Assembly: GCA_037447655.1 (NCBI GenBank)
Contig: JBBHKE010001642.1
Span: 64,001 to 80,575, forward strand
Direction of reading: 5' to 3'
DNA: 16,575 bases
DNA from: Zygnema cylindricum
Lineage: Eukaryota; Streptophyta; Zygnematophyceae; Zygnematales; Zygnemataceae
This document shows, piece by piece, positions 16,488 to 16,575 of this stretch (position 1 is its first letter; each line of letters starts with the position of its first letter). The position numbers were made by a program, and so were the translations under genes. The notes under the pieces were generated by a model. It was given only the letters and a program-made list of their open reading frames with translations. It searched no databases and was not told the DNA's origin.

Positions 16488-16575
16488 AAGAAGACCTTCT
16501 GTGTGCTCAGTTCCACCACAAAATGCAAAGCTTCAATATGTGTTTTGGACAATATTCCCCACTTTGACTTTCCCA

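Larger units (their letters stand above)
15317..16575. other. Right flank, no recognised gene
   Basis: No retroelement domain, RNA gene or convincing exon was found in 1.26 kb. Visible items are a TATA-like TATAAATA (15603-15610), CACGTGGGCC near 15743 and CCACGTGTC near 15843, a weak diverged direct repeat (15384-15518 and 16350-16487), and short ORFs of 60-90 codons without recognisable motifs. It may be host intergenic or promoter DNA, or an unrecognised LTR. Confidence 0.5.

Overview
This is repeat-rich nuclear DNA of a land plant. Nearly everything from base 1 to about 15,316 is Ty1/copia LTR-retrotransposon sequence. The domain order is gag, protease (PR), integrase (IN), reverse transcriptase (RT), RNase H (RH), with DTG-type proteases, CX2CX4HX4C zinc knuckles, an HHCC/DDE integrase and YVDD reverse transcriptases. 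I saw no bacterial operon, tRNA, rRNA or CRISPR array. The species cannot be named from this sequence. Every coding region is broken by stops or frameshifts, so all are annotated as pseudogenes.

Two families are present, A and B, each with two copies. A1 (about 1-3056, minus) runs off the left edge: LTR/leader, gag, and a tandemly duplicated nucleocapsid-protease block. B1 (about 3057-7060, plus) starts inside IN and continues through RT, RNase H, polypurine tract (PPT) and an LTR with a clear TATA box, then a leader with a gag-like start codon. A minisatellite of about 16 x 41 bp (7061-7730) follows. A2 (7731-12134, minus) is cut off in RT at the minisatellite and runs back through IN, PR and gag to its 5' LTR. 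B2 (12135-about 15316, minus) has gag, PR and IN, then 440 bp of unidentified DNA in place of RT, then RNase H and a PPT that abuts the A2 LTR with no spacer.

The elements do not work as a unit; they record nested insertion, recombination and decay. A1 looks inserted into B1, which would put the missing 5' half of B1 to the left of this window. The same order RNase H, PPT, LTR, leader, gag occurs on the plus strand (about 5490-7060) and on the minus strand (12516-11111). The LTRs of both families share leader and core-promoter motifs, which suggests LTR sharing or tandem arrays within one lineage. The A2 U3 carries tandem repeats with CACGTG boxes.

The right 1.26 kb (15317-16575) has no recognisable retroelement protein. 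It holds a TATA-like site, CACGTG motifs and a weak diverged direct repeat. It may be host intergenic DNA or part of another element.
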